From an uncultured Bacilli bacterium (GTDB lineage Bacteria > Bacillota_I > Bacilli_A > RF39 > UBA660), in the NCBI GenBank assembly GCA_947585885.1, contig CANPXI010000003.1, positions 1 to 25,554 of the forward strand: a DNA stretch of 25,554 bases, in the 5' to 3' direction. The translations under genes and the position numbers were made by a program. Every line of letters begins with the position of its first letter. Within the stretch, counting starts at the first letter, position 1. Shown here piece after piece: positions 24,548 through 25,554 of the stretch. The notes under the pieces are model-generated. The model was not told where the DNA came from, searched no databases, and saw only the letters and a program-made list of their open reading frames with translations.

Positions 24548-24970
24548 ATGTTAATAAATTACACAGACAAAGAATTAGACTTATGTGCAAGACTTATGAG
24601 AGCAGAAGCACTTGCAGAAGGAGACCTTGGTATGCTTATGGTTGGTAATGTAATAGTTAACCGCGCAATTGCTAATTGTCTTGACTTTAAAAATGTAAGA
24701 ACAATAACTGATGTAATATATCAAAAAAATCAGTTTTCTGGTATAAATAGTTCACTATTCTTTAAAGGGTCAACTACAAAAGAAAAAGACCTAGCAAAAA
24801 GAGTATTAAAAGGTGAATACTATCATCCAGCCACTAATGCTTTATGGTTCTATTCTCCAACTAAAGGAGAATCTTGTAAAAGTTTATGGTATAACCAAAG
24901 AAATTCAGGAAGATACAAAAACCATTGCTTTTATGCACCAGACCCAGGTGTATGTGAACAACTTTATTAA
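24548..24970 (+). CDS. SleB/CwlJ-type cell-wall hydrolase
   Basis: 140 residues from ATG 24548. An in-frame GTG at 24539 is part of the AGGTGAG ribosome binding site and is rejected. The protein is a single Hydrolase_2 domain: ARLMRAEALAEGDLGMLMVG with the catalytic Glu at residue 20, VGNVIVNR, IYQKNQFSGI, and TNALWFYSP near the end. The SleB/CwlJ family cleaves peptidoglycan and is best known from spore-cortex lysis, though many non-spore proteins share the domain. There is no signal peptide, which resembles CwlJ rather than SleB. No sporulation gene is visible in this window. A strong terminator follows. Confidence 0.88.
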   Translation: MLINYTDKELDLCARLMRAEALAEGDLGMLMVGNVIVNRAIANCLDFKNVRTITDVIYQKNQFSGINSSLFFKGSTTKEKDLAKRVLKGEYYHPATNALWFYSPTKGESCKSLWYNQRNSGRYKNHCFYAPDPGVCEQLY

Positions 24971-24984
24971 CTTACTTTAATTGT

Positions 24985-25015
24985 AATGTATTAGTCACAA
25001 TACATTTCTTTTTTT
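24985..25015 (+). terminator. Intrinsic terminator of the SleB-type gene
   Basis: A perfect 8-bp stem, AATGTATT/AATACATT, with loop AGTCAC is followed by TTC and a run of T, 15 bases after the stop codon. Confidence 0.8.
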
Positions 25016-25031
25016 ATATTTTCTATAATAT

Positions 25032-25066
25032 CATAAAAAAGGAAAACTATCATTTTCCTCTTTATG
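25032..25066 (-). terminator. Intrinsic terminator of the last minus-strand gene
   Basis: On the minus strand the stem GGAAAA/TTTTCC with loop TGATAG, extended by CATAAA/TTTATG, is followed by T. It lies about 47 bases after the stop at 25113. It could also act on the plus strand. Confidence 0.7.
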
Positions 25067-25112
25067 TTGGAATTAATAACTTTAAGAAAGATTTATATAA
25101 ATTATTTATATT

Positions 25113-25505
25113 TTATTTTAAAACTAAATTTCCTTTATAATCTAATTTAATATTTTCATCATCTATGATTAAACTCATTTCAATCATATTATTTTTTATA
25201 TAGCCAAATTCTAATTCAACTATACTATCTATATAATCAACAAAATCTTTTGTATCATAAATTTCAATCATAGTAATTTTAGATTTTAAATCAGTAGGTA
25301 ATTCTCTATATGTTTTATTTTCTATATTTTTAAAATCATTATCATTAAAAAAATCAACATAAAAACTAACATATCCTTTAACTTTTTCTAACTCAATATC
25401 AAGTGAAACTAAAATAGAAACCCCATCTATTTTGTTATGAACTGAATTAACAAATTTAATTTCTGAAGATAAAACTTTATATTCTTTATTATTAATTAAA
25501 AGCAT
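25113..25505 (-). CDS. Unrecognised small protein
   Basis: 130 residues from ATG 25505; an in-frame TTG at 25532 lies within the promoter -10 TATAAT and is rejected, and AGGTGAG precedes the chosen start. I do not recognise the family. There is no signal peptide or transmembrane segment. It appears as alternating strands: EYKVLSSEIKFVNSV, SILVSLDIELEKVKGYVSFY, and SIVELEFGYIKNNMIEMSLI, ending in DDENIKLDYKGNLVLK. This suggests a single all-beta cytoplasmic domain. It stands alone, with a promoter close upstream and a terminator downstream. Confidence 0.6.
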   Translation of the reverse strand: MLLINNKEYKVLSSEIKFVNSVHNKIDGVSILVSLDIELEKVKGYVSFYVDFFNDNDFKNIENKTYRELPTDLKSKITMIEIYDTKDFVDYIDSIVELEFGYIKNNMIEMSLIIDDENIKLDYKGNLVLK

Positions 25506-25554
25506 AAACTCACCTATACTTGTATTATACAATATTTATTAACATTATTGTATA

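Noticed and set aside
1..25554. CRISPR array, insertion sequence, prophage or integrase
   Set aside because: No regularly spaced repeats, transposase or recombinase motifs were found. The only long repeat is the surface-protein duplication.

Overview
The window is very AT-rich (about a quarter G+C by eye) and looks like chromosome from a low-GC Bacillota, most likely an uncultured gut-associated Bacilli/Clostridia lineage. Supporting signs are strong AGGAGG-type ribosome binding sites, consensus TTGACA/TATAAT promoters, membrane-anchored or sortase-type surface proteins, a Dlt-like operon, and a M60/cohesin/dockerin mucin-degradation-like locus. The genetic code is standard: TGA is used as a stop and tRNA-Trp has a CCA anticodon, which argues against a Mycoplasma-type code. 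Species cannot be assigned.

Layout. (1) 1-7016: surface-protein region, all minus strand. A truncated secreted/anchored protein (1-829), then an operon of a very large M60-like metalloprotease carrying a type-I dockerin (1853-6877) and a small membrane-anchored cohesin-like protein (982-1839). An identical 20-bp sequence lies upstream of both transcription units. (2) 7016-9258: membrane glycerophosphodiesterase and a PepSY protein. (3) 9319-9672: acpS, plus strand. (4) 9653-15094: a Dlt-like operon in the order AMP-ligase, fold-III PLP decarboxylase homologue, carrier protein, MBOAT acyltransferase, SGNH-like membrane protein. The embedded PLP enzyme is not part of canonical dlt operons. (5) 15246-17169: a CHAP-domain surface amidase coupled to an InlB-repeat membrane protein. 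(6) 17286-20089: three tandem paralogous sortase-type surface proteins. The first two have consensus promoters whose spacer contains a G8 homopolymer, a probable phase-variation switch. (7) 20160-22933: divergent Sau3AI-like restriction endonuclease and cytosine-C5 methyltransferase, then an unknown gene (23044-23676). (8) 23874-25505: tRNA-Trp, a family-6 uracil/hypoxanthine-DNA glycosylase, a SleB-type cell-wall hydrolase and an unknown small protein.

How it fits together. Most of the window is cell-surface biology. It appears to encode secretion and anchoring of a glycoprotein-directed protease through a cohesin-dockerin pair, chemical decoration of an envelope polymer by an acyl-carrier/MBOAT relay, wall hydrolysis, and a surface-antigen family whose expression may flip by slipped-strand changes in promoter spacing. 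The restriction system is a typical defence insertion, and its target GATC appears depleted in this window.

Many automatically extended starts run upstream through the ribosome binding site. Coordinates given here use the start set by the Shine-Dalgarno sequence.
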